DNA of 64,000 nt from Gavia stellata (GCF_030936135.1 NC_082631.1:738721-802720), one strand, 5' to 3'; shown: positions 44,301 to 56,596, counted from the stretch's first letter. The notes: a model not told the origin generated them from the letters alone. Translations and numbers: made by a program.

Positions 44301-47300
44301 GCCACGCTGCTGTCTAGGTGGTAGCGGCTGATGACGTTGCTGGATTCTTTGCGGGTTTCGGAGGGTGAGGTGCCACCCTCTTGGCCCCGGGGCCGGGGGC
44401 TGCGTAGGCTCAGCTTCCTCCGTAGCTCCGGCAGCTTCTTCATCTTCATGGAGAGGCGACGAACGGTACCCGGAGATTTCACCTTGTTGAGCGAACGGCC
44501 TTTTTTGGGGCTGGCAGGGGGCGAGGGGGTGGCCAGCCCCGTCCCTGAGCTCACGCATGGGATCGGCATCTTCCCTGTGGGGGGGGAAAAGAGGTGAGTG
44601 GGTCCTGGGGGGCACGGGGAAGCCTGGGTGGGATGGGGCTGCTCCCCGGAAACTGCTGTGGGGTGGAGGGAGGGTCCTGTGGGATTGTGTGGCAGCGGTG
44701 GGGCCTGGGGGACACTGTTCTGGGGGACTATAGGGTCTGGGGGACAATGTCGTGGGGGATGGGCAAGGGATGGGGACTCTGGGGGACAATGTCCTGGGAG
44801 ATGGGGAAGGGACGAGGACTGTGGGGTCCTGGGGACACTGTCCTGGGGGATGGAGAGAGGATAAGGAGTGTGGGGTCTGGGGGACACTGTCCTGGGGCGG
44901 GGACAGGGACTGTGGGGTCTGAGGGACAGGGAGTGTGGGGTCTGGGGGACACTGTCCTGGGGTGGGGACAAGGACTGTGGGGTCCAGGAGACATCCTTGG
45001 GGACAGGGACCATGAGGTTCGAAGGACACTGTCTAGGGAGACTGGGAAAGGACAGGAACCACTGGACTGGGGACAGGGAAGGGATAGGGACCATGGGATT
45101 GGGATGATGCCGTCCTAGGGGACAGGGACCATAGGGTCCAGGGGACACTGGGGACGGGGACCATTGGGTCTGGGGACCATGGGGTACAGAGGGCACAGCG
45201 GACAGGGACCATCAGGTTTGGGGACCAGAGGGTGCAGGAAACCTCACGGGGGACAGAGAAAGGACAAACCGCAGGGTGCTGCGGATGGAGACAGGACTGT
45301 GGGGTCCAGGGGACACTCTACTGGCAGGGTGACAGGAGGACAAGGGCTGTGGGGGACCGGGGGCCACCACTGTCCCCCCTCTCCCCAACCCGTAGCCGTG
45401 TGCCACCCCTCACCGCAAGCCTGGGTCCTGCCAGCTCCCGGCTCCTCTCCTCGACCAGCCGCGGGCAGCGCCAGAGCTGTGCCGCTGCGGTGTCCGGAGC
45501 TCTCCGCCGTTCCCAAACCTCCCCGGAGGGGGTCTTCCCTACCCGTCTTCGGGGGTGACTCCGCACCACGGCCCCACTCGGTGTCACGGCTCCCTCCGCC
45601 CCACATCTTCCAGGAGCTCCCAGGCTGGGGGTCCTCATCTTCGGGGATGGGGTTGTACCAAATCTCGCCCTCGCTGCCAGCAGCACCAGCATCCGCCTCG
45701 GCTCCACAGCCGGGCTCATCCAGCCCTGGTCCCTTCACCGATGACAGCACCCAGTGCCGGCTGCTCCGCTCCAAGCTCTGCAGGTAGGCACCGTGCCCAG
45801 GGCTCCTACCGGGACCACCAAGCTCCCCGGAGCCATTCACCGCCTCATCTTCCTCCGCCGGCTCCACGTCCTCCTCGCTGGGTTCTTCAATGCCAGGCTG
45901 GGGGCTGCCGGCGGCAGGGTCTGGCTCGCCGGCATCTGCCGGATCCGGGGAGGCTTTGGGAGGCAGCGGCCGCCTCTCATCGCGGCCGCCGCAGGAGAAA
46001 CGGGCCCAGTTCTGTTTGCGGGATGCCGCCGGCACCGGCTCCACCGATGCCGCCTCGGGGTCCACTGGAGAATCGGGGCTCGGTGGTGGATGCTCTGTGG
46101 GAGGAAGGGAAAGAGCTGGGCTCAGCGCAGGGGTCCCCGAAACACCAACGGGGAGCCCACCGGGACACGGGGACCTCTCTCTCCTTCCCCCTCAAGCATC
46201 CCACCAGGCCACCCACTGTCCTCACCCTGAATCCGTTGCCATCCCGGATGGGACCCCCCTTCCCCGTGCCGGCTCTGCCGGGGCGGCGGGCAGGCGCAGG
46301 CAGCTGCACGCAGCCCCTTGCCAAGCGGGATTTCCGGTTGTTTACTGCTGGCCGGACCCGCGGCCGCGATCCCACTGCCCCGGCACGGGCAGGGGGAGCC
46401 CCGGTAGGGCGGGAGGGACATGGCCAGATCCCTCTGCACCCCAACGGGGACAAGGCTGTACCCCAACGGGGATGGGAGTGGCTCTGCCTGTGTCCCCTGG
46501 CTCCGTGCTGCAAGGCAGGGTCCTGCCCCCCTGCACCCTCTGGCTCACACACACAGGGGGGGGTCCCCCCAATAGTGCACCCCAATTCCCCGCACCATCC
46601 CCTCAGTTCATTTGTGCCCCCCACCCAGGTCGTCTGCATCCCTCCAACTTGTGCACCACAATTGCCCTGCACCTCTCTACCTTGTGCACCCCAAACTCCC
46701 CTGCCTTGTGCACCCCAATCCCCCTGTGCCCATAGCAGGGTGCCCACCCCCCCCGTGGAACCCACAGACCCCCAGGATCCCCCCCACTGGTGATGTCACG
46801 GCTGTGGCTTGGGACACGGGAGCTTGACACCCCCGGAGATGTGGGGTGGGGGCAGGAAGGACCCGGGGTGGGGGGACACCCCAATTCCTGTAGGGCAGAG
46901 AGGGAGCTGGGGTGATGAGGACCCTTTTCTTGGGGGGCAGAAGGGAAATGGGGACATGGGGGGGGGCGGTGTTGCTGGGGGAACAGGACCCCAGGGTGAT
47001 GGGGGACCCTTCCTGGGGAGGGTCCCTTCCTTGGGGGACAGGAGGGGCCCCTCCTGTGGGGACAGAGGGATCCTTCCTGGGGAGGGGTGTGTGTGTGTGT
47101 GTGTCCTTCCTGGGGGGGACCTTCCTGGGGGGTGCAGGAGGGACCCCAGGGTGATGGGGGTCCCTTCCTTAGTGGGGGGGGTCCCTTCCTTGGGTTGGGG
47201 GACCCCTTCTTGGGGGTGTCCCTTCGGGGGGGGGCAGGAGGGACCCCAGGGTGATGGGGGTCTCTTTCTTGGGGGGGGGGTCCCTTTCTTGGGTTGGGGG

Positions 47301-47777
47301 ACCCTTTCTTGGGGGTGCCCCTTCGGGGGGGGGCAGTAGGGACCCGAGGGTGATGGGGGTCCCTTCCTCGGGGGGGGTACCCCTTCCTTGGGGGGGGCAG
47401 GAGGGACCCGAGGGTGATGGGGGTCCCTTCCTCGGGGGGGGGGTACCCCTTCCTTGGGGGGGGCAGGAGGGACCCCAGGGTGATGGGGGTCCCTTCCTTA
47501 GTGGGGTGGGGTCCCTTCCTTGGGTTGGGGGACCCCTTCTTGGGGGTGTCCCTTCCTGGGGGGGGGCAGGAGGGACCCCAGGGTGATGGGGGTCCCTTCC
47601 TCGGGGGGGGGTACCCCTTCCTTGGGGGGGGCAGGAGGGACCCCAGGGTGATGGGGTCCCTTCCCGGGGGGGGGGTGGGGTGTCCGTACCTCTGTCCTTG
47701 GCGTCCGACTTCTTCCCGCGCGGGCGGTCGCGGCCCCTCAGGCGGGAGAAGGTCCGCCGCAGCAGCGGCTCCGCCAT
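41307..47777 (-). CDS. SYDE1: SYDE1, synapse-defective Rho GTPase-activating protein
   Basis: RhoGAP that switches off Rho-family GTPases in cytoskeletal control. Minus-strand exons: 47690-47777, 45543-46094, 43831-44574, 43541-43755, 43317-43443, 43070-43227, 42420-42669, 41307-41734. All phases agree and the product has 853 residues (human about 735), with no frame break. Landmarks: [16 protein letters not shown] (human [16 protein letters not shown]), [17 protein letters not shown], the basic [14 protein letters not shown] segment, [20 protein letters not shown], a C2-like domain at about 350-490, and a RhoGAP domain at about 510-720 with the catalytic arginine in [19 protein letters not shown] and the [18 protein letters not shown] helix. 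The C-terminus has [13 protein letters not shown] and ends [19 protein letters not shown]. It converges on ILVBL, as in human. Extra length is mainly in the disordered N-terminal part. Confidence 0.95.
44690..45210. repeat. GGGGACACTGTCCTGGGG repeat in SYDE1 intron 2
   Basis: Degenerate units of 25 to 40 bases carrying 'gacactgtcctgggg' and 'actgtggggtctgggg'. Confidence 0.75.
46860..47680. repeat. Minisatellite in SYDE1 intron 1
   Basis: Units of about 75 bases with 'ggagggaccccagggtgatg' and G-runs of seven to ten, roughly nine copies, up to the exon 1 donor. Confidence 0.85.
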
Positions 47778-47849
47778 CGCCCGCCCCGCTCCCCCTCACG
47801 GGGTTCTCCTCACACCGCTGGGCCCCGACCCCACCCCGGCCCTACCCGG

Positions 47850-48890
47850 CTCCCTCAGCCCGGCCAGGTCCCCTCAGACCGGTCCCCTCAGGCCGCTCCG
47901 GTCCCCTCAGCCCGGTCCCCTCAGCCCGGTCCCCTCAGCCCCCCCCGGTCCCCTCAGCCCGGCCCGGTCCCCTCAGACCGGTCCCCTCAGGCCGCTCTGG
48001 TCCCCTCAGACTGTCCAGGTCCCCTCAGGCCGCTCCGGTCCCCTCAGACCGGTCCCCTCAGACCAGTACCCTCAGACCGGCCCGGTCTCCTCAGACCGCT
48101 CCGGTCCCCTCAGACCGGTCCCCTCAGACCGGTCCCCTCAGCCCCCCCCGGTCCCCTCAGACTGTCCAGGTCCCCTCAGCCCCGCCCGGTCCCCTCAGAC
48201 CGGTCCCCTCAGACCGGTCCCCTCAGTCCGGCCCGGTCCCCTCAGACCGGTCCCCTCAGGCCGCTCCGGTCCCCTCAGCCCGGTCCCCTCAGCCCCCCCC
48301 GGTCCCCTCAGCCCGGTCCCCTCAGCCCCCCCCGGTCCCCTCAGCCCGGTCCCCTCAGCCCGGTCCCCTCAGGCCGCTCCGGTCCCCTCAGACCGGTCCC
48401 CTCAGACCGGTCCCCTCAGGCCGCTCCGGTCCCCTCAGACTGTCCAGGTCCCCTCAGCCCGGCCCGGTCCCCTCAGCCCGGTCCCCTCAGCGCGGCCCGG
48501 TCCCCTCAGACCGCTCCGGTCCCCTCAGCCCGTCCAGGTCCCCTCAGACCGGTCCCCTCAGACCGCTCCGGTCCCCTCAGCCCGTCCAGGTCCCCTCAGC
48601 CCGGTCCCCTCAGACCGCTCCGGTCCCCTCAGCCCGGCCCGGTCCCCTCAGACCGGTCCCCTCAGACCGGTCCCCTCAGCGCGGCCCGGTCCCCTCAGAC
48701 CGCTCCGGTCCCCTCAGCCCGGCCCGGTCCCCTCAGACCGGTCCCCTCAGGCCGCTCCGGTCCCCTCAGACTGTCCAGGTCCCCTCAGCCCGCTCCGGTC
48801 CCCTCAGCCCGGTCCCCTCAGCCCGGTCCCCTCAACCCGGTCCCCTCAGCCCGGCCCGGTCCCCTCAGCCCGGTCCCCTCAGCGCGGCCG
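47850..48890. repeat. GGTCCCCTCAGACC minisatellite in SYDE1 5' flank
   Basis: About 70 units of 14 to 15 bases ('ccggtcccctcagaccggt'). Every unit contains CCCCTCAG. It separates the SYDE1 start codon from the CpG promoter near 48.95 kb, so it may be 5' UTR or intron. Confidence 0.9.
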
Positions 48891-48949
48891 GGCCTGGAGC
48901 GGCGGCGCCGCCATCCCGCGGCGCGAATTCCTGGGATGCCGCCGGCAGC

Positions 48950-48967
48950 GCTGCCGGGAGCTGTAGT
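48950..48967 (-). promoter_or_regulatory. ZNF143-type promoter element upstream of SYDE1
   Basis: Minus strand ACTACAGCTCCCGGCAGC fits the ACTACAnnTCCC core bound by ZNF143/THAP11 at many vertebrate promoters. It lies in a CpG-rich patch (48890-49130) about 1.17 kb before the SYDE1 ATG. It could also serve a divergent plus-strand transcript, but no gene is seen there. Confidence 0.5.
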
Positions 48968-49139
48968 CCGGAACCACGGGGACCCCCCCCGGGACCGAGA
49001 CCCCCCCCCTGAACCGGGGACACCCCCTCCCCGGACCGGTAGGACCCCCCCGCCCCGGAGCGGGGCCAACCCCCTCAAGGAGCGCGGTGCCCCCCCCGGA
49101 TCCCCCCCGGCCTCGGGCCCGCGGTCACAGTGTGCGGGA

Positions 49140-50830
49140 GTGTGGGGAGCCCTCGGGGGGGATCTGGGGGGGTTTAGGGGGGGCTGGAGGGTATTTAAGG
49201 GCGGCTGGGGGGTATTTGGGGGTGCCCTGGGGGATATTTGGGGGTCTGGAGGGGAATTTAGGGCGATCTGGGGGGTATTTGGGGGCCCTGGGGGGGTAAT
49301 TGGGGGAGCCCGGAGGGTATCTGGGGGTCTGGAGGGGGATTTAGGGGGTTCTGGGGGGTATTTGGGGGTCCTGGGAGGGTAATTGGGGGTCCTGGGAGGG
49401 TAATTGGGGGAGCCCTGTGGGTATTTGGGGGTCTGGAGGGGGATTTAGAAGGGTCTGGGGAGTACCTGGGGGTCCTGGGGGGTAATTGGGAGAGCCCTGG
49501 GGGTATTTGGGGGTCTGGAGGGGGATTTAGAGGGGTCTGGGGAGTTCTTGGGGGTCCTGGGGCGTAATTGGGAGAGCCCTGGGGGATATTTGGGGGTCTG
49601 GAGGGGGATTTAGGGGGTTCTGGGGAGTACTTGGGGGTCCTGGGGGGTAATTGGGGGAGCCCTGTGGGTATTTGGGGGTCTGGAGGGGGATTTAGAGGGG
49701 TCTGGGGAGTACTTGGGGGTTCTGGGGGGTAATTGGGGGAGCCCTGTGGGTATTTGGGGGTCTGGAGTGGGATTTAGAGGGGTCTGGGGAGTTCTTGGGG
49801 GTCCTGGGGCGTAATTGGGAGAGCCCTGGGGGATATTTGGGGGTCTGGAGGGGGATTTAGGGGGTTCTGGGGGGTATTTGCGGGTTCTGGGGGGGTAATT
49901 GGGGGAGCCCTGTGGGTATTTGGGGTTTGGAGGGGGATTTAGGGAGGGCTGGAGGGTATGTAAGGGGGGCTGGGGGATGTTGGGGGGTATTTGGGGGGGT
50001 ATTTGGGGGGTTTGGGGTGTATTTGGAGGGTCCTGGGGGGTATTTGGGGTCTGGGGAGTATTTGCAGGGGGGGTGTCTGGTGGTATTTGGGGGTCTAGAG
50101 GGGGATTTAGAGGGGTCTGGGGGGTATTTGGGGGTCCTGGCGGGTAATTGGGGGAGCCCTGGTGATATTTGGGGGTCTGGAGGGGGCTTTAGAGGGGTCT
50201 GGGGGGGTATTTAGGGGTGCCTTGGGGGATATTTGGGGGTCTGGAGGGGGATTTAGGGGGTCTGGGGGCTATTTGGGGGAGAACTGGGGGGTAATTGGGG
50301 GAGCCCTGGGGATATTTGGGGGTCTGGAGGGGCATTTAGGGGGGGCTGGAGGGTATTTAAGGGGGACTGGGGGATGTTGGGGGGGTTCGGGGGGGTATTT
50401 GGGGGGTTTGGGATGTATTTGGAGGGTCCTAGGGGGCATTTGGGGTCTGGGGAGTATTCGCAGGGGGGGTGTCTGGTGGTATTTGGGGATCTGGAGGGGG
50501 ATTTAGGGGGGTCTGGGGGGTATTTGTGGGTCCTGGGGGGTAATTGGGGGAGTCCTGGGAGATATTTGGGGGTTTGGGGGTGTTTGGGGGAGACCTGGGA
50601 TGTATTTGGGGGTCTGGGAGTTATTTAAGGGGGTCTGGGTGGTATTTGGAGGGTCCTGGGGGGTATTTGGCGGTCTGGGAGGTATTTAGGGAGGTCTGGA
50701 GGTTATTGGGGAGCCTGGGGGGGTTATTTGGGGGTCAGGGAGGTATTGAAGAAGGGGGCATTTGGGGGACCCCTGAGGGTATTTGGGGGGATCTGGGGAG
50801 TACTTGGGGACCTGGGGGGTATTTTGGGGA
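49140..50830. repeat. GGGGGTATTTGGGGGTC minisatellite
   Basis: About 27 units of 60 to 62 bases containing 'tttgggggtctggaggggga' and 'ggtaattgggggagccct', filling the space between SYDE1 and the lectin gene. Confidence 0.85.
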
Positions 50831-51070
50831 GCCTGAAGGGTAATTGAAGGGCTCATGGGGGATTGTGGGGAGCCTGGGAGGGCCCAAGACCCCCCGGCCC
50901 CCCATCCTCCGTGTGGCATCACCCCCCAAACCACTGCTGCTCCGCTGGGGGACCCCCAAACCCAGACCCAGGAGCCCCCCTGCACCCACCCGCCCCACGT
51001 CATGGGGGGGTCTCCCGTCCCACGCAGCCCCTCCTGCGTCACTGGAGCAGGGCCTCACTCTGCACACGTG

Positions 51071-51076
51071 TTTATT
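51071..51076 (-). terminator. Polyadenylation signal of the lectin gene
   Basis: Minus-strand AATAAA in GCAATAAACACG, about 205 bases after the lectin stop codon. Confidence 0.65.
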
Positions 51077-51279
51077 GCTCCGCAGCGACCCTCCCCGCTC
51101 CACCCCGTACCCCGAATATTCCCCGGAGATCCATCCATGGACCCCACACGGTTGTGCTGAAGATCGGGGCTGCATCCCGGAGCGCTACAGGTCGGATGTG
51201 ACAAGTGGAGAGGGGTTGGGGGAGCCCTCGCGTGGGGGGTGGCGGGTGCTGGGGGGCTCTTGGGGTGTCCCTTGCACGC

Positions 51280-54200
51280 TCAGGGGCGTCCCTCGCACAC
51301 CCAGGGGAGTTTGCTCGTGCAGGGGTAGTCGTACCACTCGCCGTCCTCCCTCATCACCGCGCAGTTCTCCTGGTGCCCGCCGTTGGGCTCGTTCCTGTGC
51401 CACGAGCTGTGATGACGGGGTGGGGATCAGGACAGATTGGACGTGTTCCCCCACCGTGTCCCCAAGCCCCCATCCCCTTGTCCCCAGCGTCCGCCGGGCT
51501 GTACCTGCTTTCCCGGGGTAGGATAGTCCCGTTCGCACGCTTCCAGGTACCCTCGACCTCCTCATCCCTGATGCCGAGCCAGGAGGAGCTTTGCAGCATA
51601 GTCCGGATGTGATCCTGGGGGCAAAGGCAGCGTCACCCCCATGGCAGAGCCCCCCACAGCCCCCTGCCCACCCTCGGGGACAGCGGGGGACAGCAAGTCC
51701 CAGTGGCAGGTAGAACCTGATGCCATATCCCCCCTCAATATCCCCACTGCTGACACAACCTCTGCCCTGGAGTGGGGAGACGTGTGGGGAGTTTGGGGTT
51801 TATTTTGGTGCCGGGGGGACGGTTCGGAGGAGGTTTGGGGTCGGGGACGGCAGGGTGAGGGTCCGTGGGGCACTAGGGCTGGGGTTAAGGTCAGGTTATA
51901 TACGGGTTTGGGGTCACAAGCATGAAAAATGAGAGTTAGAGTTAAATTTAGAGCCTCATTGGCATCTAGACTAGCTTAGGGTCGTCTTAAGTCGTGTACA
52001 TTTACGATTAGGGCTGGGTTAGAGCCTCACTGGGGCCTGGACTAGTTTAGGGTTAGCTTAAAAGTCCTCTATATTTAGGATTAGGGCTGGGTTAGTGCCT
52101 CAGTGGGGTCTGGAGTAGCTTAGGGTTATTTTAAGTCCTGTATATTTAGAGTTAGGGCTGACTTAGAGCCTCATTGGCGTCTAGACTAGTTTAGGATCAG
52201 TTTAAGTCCTATATATTTAGGGGCAGGGCTGGTTTAGGGCCCTGTTGGGGTCTGGGCTAACTTAGGGTTAGCTTAAGTCCTATATATTTAGGGTTAGGGC
52301 TGGGCTAGGGTCCTGTTGGGGTTTGGGCTAGCTTAGGGTTAGGTCAAGTCCTATAAATATATGTAGGATTAGGTTTAGGATAGGGATAGGATTACAGTTG
52401 TGGATAATTGGATTAGGCTTATAGTTAGGATCAGGGTTGGGGCTAGGGACAGGGCTAAGGTCAGGTTTACCATTAGGGATAGGGTTAGAGTCGGGGTTAT
52501 GGTGAGGGTCAGGGTTAGAGCCAGGGTTAGGATTAGGATTAGAGTGAGGGTCAGGGTTAGAGCCAGGGTTAGGATTAGGATTAGGGTGAGGGTCAGGGTT
52601 AGGGTTAGGGATAGTGTTAGGCATAGGTTTCGGCTGGATTTGGTTCAGTATTAAGGTTACAGCTCTGTTAGGAATGGGGTTGGGCTTAATTGTAGAAATA
52701 TTAAGCACTAGAGTGTAAATTTAGGGTTAAAAGGACAGACTACGGGTAAAAGTTAGGGTGAGGGCTCAGCAGCACCCGCTTCTGGGAAAAGTGGGGTGTG
52801 GGCTGACCTCCAAAGCTGTCGTAGGGTTCAGGACAGGGTTTATGGGGTTCACATGAGGCTTCCAGCCACTCCCCGTCCCCCAGAAGATTGTCCCCTCCCC
52901 ACAAGGCCCACCTCGGGCACTACGGTGTCCCCCTTTCCCCGTCCCCCTTCCCGGATGCCCAGATCTGTCCCCCCTCACCTTCTCCTCGGGGCTGTCCACC
53001 TCCAGAAGCTGCGTGCCCAGGATCGAGCAGAAACGCTGGGCGTTCTCCCAGGAACTCGCCGTCTTGGAGTAGAAATAACAGGAGTTCCCAAAATAGGTCC
53101 AACCTTTGGAGCAAGGGGGACAGCCTGGGGAGAACAGGATACAGAAAAGAGGCGGGGGGGGGGTGTCACCCCTCGTTTGGGGCTGCGAGACCCCATAAAC
53201 CGGGAACAGCCCTGGCCGGAGACACGACTGGAGCTGCCGCGCATCCCCACCAGGTTGGTGTTACAGCTGCATTAGGGTTAGAGCTCTGCTGGGGTTTGGG
53301 TTAAATCCTATATATTTAGGGTTAGGACTGGATTAGGATCCTGTTGGGGTTTAGGCTGGATCAGGATTAGGTTAAATCCTACATATTTAGGGCTATAACT
53401 GGGTTAGCGCTCTGCTGGGGTTTAGGTTAAATTCTGTATATTTAGGGTTAGGACTGGATTAGGATCCTGTTGGGGTTTAAGGCTGGATCAGGATTAGGTT
53501 AAATCCTACATATTTAGGGCTATAACTGGGTTAGCGCCCTGCTGGGTTTAGGTTAAATCCTATATATTTAGGGTTAGGACTGGATTAGGATCCTGTTGGG
53601 GTTTAAGCTGGGTCAGGATTAGGTTAAATCCTACATATTTAGGGCTATAACTGGGTTAGCGCCCTGCTGGGGTTTAGGTTAAATTGTATATATTTAGGGT
53701 TAGGACTGGATTAGGATCCTGTTGGGGTTTAAGGCTGGATCAGGATTAGGTTAAATCCTACATATTTAGGGCTATAACTGGGTTAGCGCCCTGCTGGGGT
53801 TTAGGTTAAATTCTATATATTTAGGGTTAGGACTGGATTAGGATCCTGTTGGGGTTTAGGCTGGGTCAGGATTAGGTTAAATCCTACATATTTAGGCTTA
53901 GGACTGGATTAGGGTCCCATTGGGATTTGGGTTTAGCTTGAGTCCTGTATGTTCAGGGTTACAATTGGGTTGGGGTTAGGGCCATGCTGAATTTTGGGCT
54001 AAATTAGCATTATCTTAAATCCTATAAATTTGGGATTATGGCTGGGTTAGGACCCCACTGGGATTAGGGCTAGTTTAGAATTAATTTAAATCCTATATAT
54101 TTAGGGTTAGGTCTGGGTTAAGGTTAGGGCCGCACTGGGATTAGGGGTAGTTTACAATTAACTTAACTCCTGTATATTTAGGGTTAGGGCTAGGTTAGGA

Positions 54201-56596
54201 TTATTGGGGTTTGGGCTAGATCAGGGTTAGTTTAAATCCTACATATTTAGGGCTACGAACGGTTTATGCTTCAGACCCTGCTGGGGTTTGGGCTTGCTTA
54301 GGGTTAGGTAAAGTCATTTAGGGTTTGAGCTGGGTTAAAGGTTAAGACCCCACTGAGGTTTGGCCTCGCTTAGAGTGAAGTCGCATATATTTAGGGTTAA
54401 GTCTGTGTCAGGGTTAGGACCCCGTTAAGGTTTGGGCTCGGTTAGGTTTAGGTTAAGTCACTTATATTTAGGGTTAGGTCCAGGTTAGGGCCCTGTTGCC
54501 GTTAGAGCTTAGCTTAAGCTGTATCCGTGCCAGTTTAGGGCTGAACTTCAGTCAGTGTAGGGTTAGGCGAAGCCCTAAATATTTGGGATAAAGGTGCCGG
54601 GACTGACAGGAGCGGGAACAGACGTTGTCCGTGCTCCCATGGATGACCCAGTGGCTCCACTCGCGGTCCCCGGTGTAGAGCATCACCGTGTGCTGCTGGT
54701 TGTTGCCGTAGTTGAAGTAGAGATCATAGCCGGCGAGCGCCAACAGCCCGCCGTCGCGGCACTCCCAGCGCTGCAGCGTGCCGTCGTCCCGGCACGGCTC
54801 CAGCCTCACGAGGGCCAGGTTTTGCCCGCGGGTTGCCGTAACGCAGCGCTGGCTCTCCCAGCCCCGTAGCCGGCCCCCGTGCAACCACTGGAACCGTTGT
54901 GCCGCAGCTTCGGGCCGACACGCCATCGCCGTCAGCCGATGCCCGTTGGCCTCAATGCATTTGCGGTGGTCTTCGTTGTACAGCAGGAAGGACCGGGAGG
55001 CTGCAGAGAGGTTCCCGGTGAACTGGGTTGGGATACACACACGGGGACTGGGGACACGCAGGGGTTGGGGACACGTCTGTGGGTATCACCGTGGAAAGGG
55101 GGACACACACACACACACGCAGCGTGGACACGCACCCACGTTCGGCAGCTCCTTCGCCTTCTCTGTCTCCAGCGCCGCCGTCAGGCCTGCAACTGTGGGG
55201 GGGGACATGGGGGGACACACAGGCCACCCCGTCACCACAGGGCACAGGGTGTCCCGGAGCTGTTGCCACGGCAGGGGTGGCAGGGGGGCTGGTGTTGAGG
55301 GGTCCTGAGCACTCAGACCCCCCGTGGAGACCCACAACACCCCGATAACTTTGACTCTGCCCCCCCCAGCAGCCCTGGCATCGTCTCCCAGGTGGAAGGG
55401 GACCCCCCCCTGAGCCCCGCAGAGCCCCGCTACTCACTGTGCCGTGAACCGACGGTGAGGAAGATGATGTTCATCAGCACCGAGACCCCCAGGGCCACAA
55501 TGCCCACCAGCACCAGCTTCTCCCTGGACCAGCACCCTGACGCTGGGGAGGGTGGGTGAGTGACGACCGGTCCCCGGTTCGGGCAGAGCCGGGTGGCACC
55601 GGCTTTAACCGCAGTGTGGTTTTGTCCCGCTGGCGATGCTTTTGCCCTCGCCCATGCTGTACCTGGGGGGTCGAGCACGTGCTTCTGGCTTGGCACAGCA
55701 ATGGGGGGGTCCAGGGGCTCATACGGGTTCTCCTCGGTGGGGCACAGGTCGCTGCAGGCTGGGGAGGGGGCACTGGTGATGGCACTTGTGGGGCATCCCC
55801 CCTTCCCAGTGCCACCACGATCCCTGGAGACTCCCCTCGGGCACCGGGATGGGGGATTCCCACTGGCAACACTGTCCTGGAGCCCCCCCACATCGGGTAT
55901 CAGGGGTGAGGGATCCCCCCCCGGTGTCTCCGGCCTCCCCAGGGATCACCATTGGGCACCAAGGGTGGAAATGGGGGTCCCTTTCAGTGCCACCGTCTGC
56001 CCTGGGGACCCCCTCTTTGGACACCGAGGGTGGGAGAGTCTCCCCTGGGGGTCACCAACCACCCCAGGGACCCCCCCTCGGACATCAGACACGAGAGACA
56101 GGGATCTCCCTCAGTGCCACTGCCCACCCTGGGGGCACCCCTCAGGGAGCAGGGATGGAGATGGGTGTCCCCTTCGGTGCCACCACCCGCCCTGGGGACC
56201 CCTTTTGGGCACCAGGGACTGGGGATCCCTTTCTAGGTGCCACCACTTCCCCAGGGACCCCTCTTGGGCACCAGGGATGGAGATGGGGATCCCTCCCTGG
56301 TGCCAGAGTCCATCCTAGGGACCCCCCCCTCAGACACCAGGGGTGGGGGAACCCCCCTTGGGTGCCACCACCCACCCTGAGAACCCCCCTTTGGCACCGG
56401 GGACAGACACAGGGGTTTCCCCCAACACTGTGAGACCCCAAAAGTGACATGGGGTGTGCATTAGGGACAGCAGGACTGCTGAGCTCACCCCCACCCCAAC
56501 CAGCACCCCGGGGTGCTCCCTACCTTCCCCGCCGCTGGGCCCCAGCACCCACGTTTGCCCCTGCCCAGCCTGGCTGGACTCGACGTTGCCGTACAT
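51280..56596 (-). CDS. Type II membrane receptor with mannose-receptor-type cysteine-rich domain plus C-type lectin domain
   Basis: Minus-strand exons: 56524-56596, 55663-55758, 55438-55542, 55140-55192, 54608-55022, 52979-53124, 51505-51614, 51280-51406. All phases agree, giving 374 residues. The cytoplasmic tail (1-65) has Tyr2 (YGNV) and Tyr37 (NPYEPL), a YxxL-type motif. The membrane helix is about 66-87 and a short stalk reaches 109. Residues 110-247 match the N-terminal domain of mannose receptor MRC1: FLLYNEDHRKC, QRWEC (QxW), LYFNYGN, WSHW, STDNVCSRSC. Residues 249-374 are one complete C-type lectin domain: CPPCSKGWTYFGNSCYFYS, WLGI, EPN (339-341, mannose-type calcium/sugar motif), DGEWYDYPC, WVCE. 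Sequons lie at Asn113 and Asn324. MRC1 itself is type I with a fibronectin type II domain and eight lectin domains; I know no family with this order. Ligand and cell type are inferred only. Confidence 0.88.
51900..52700. repeat. TTAGGG-rich repeat in lectin intron 6
   Basis: To about 52350, units of about 75 bases with 'tatatttagggttagggctg'. Between 52400 and 52640 it becomes a dense degenerate telomere-like tract ('ggttagggttagggatagtg' and GGTTAGAGCC variants). Confidence 0.8.
53270..54570. repeat. TTAGGG-containing repeat in lectin intron 5
   Basis: The same family as in the neighbouring intron: a unit of about 145 bases made of two half units ('taaatcctacatatttaggg' and 'ggattaggatcctgttgggg'), highly regular from 53290 to 53900 and decaying to 54560. 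Exon 6 lies between the two arrays. Confidence 0.85.
55900..56420. repeat. Degenerate repeat in lectin intron 1
   Basis: Imperfect units with 'gccaccacccaccctgggga' and 'gggcaccagggatggag' of about 60 bases. Confidence 0.6.

Noticed and set aside
50844-51175. Extra exon between SYDE1 and the lectin gene
   Set aside because: Open frames on both strands but no family match, and the lectin 3' UTR explains the minus strand up to its polyadenylation signal.
52400-52640. True interstitial telomere array
   Set aside because: Only a few exact TTAGGG pairs; most units are degenerate and belong to a longer local repeat.
51280-56596. Identity as CLEC17A or CD209, or as a fragment of MRC1
   Set aside because: The lectin domain alone would fit a type II lectin, but the R-type exon is spliced in phase between stalk and lectin domain. 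MRC1 is excluded by the type II topology and the absence of a fibronectin type II domain and further lectin domains.
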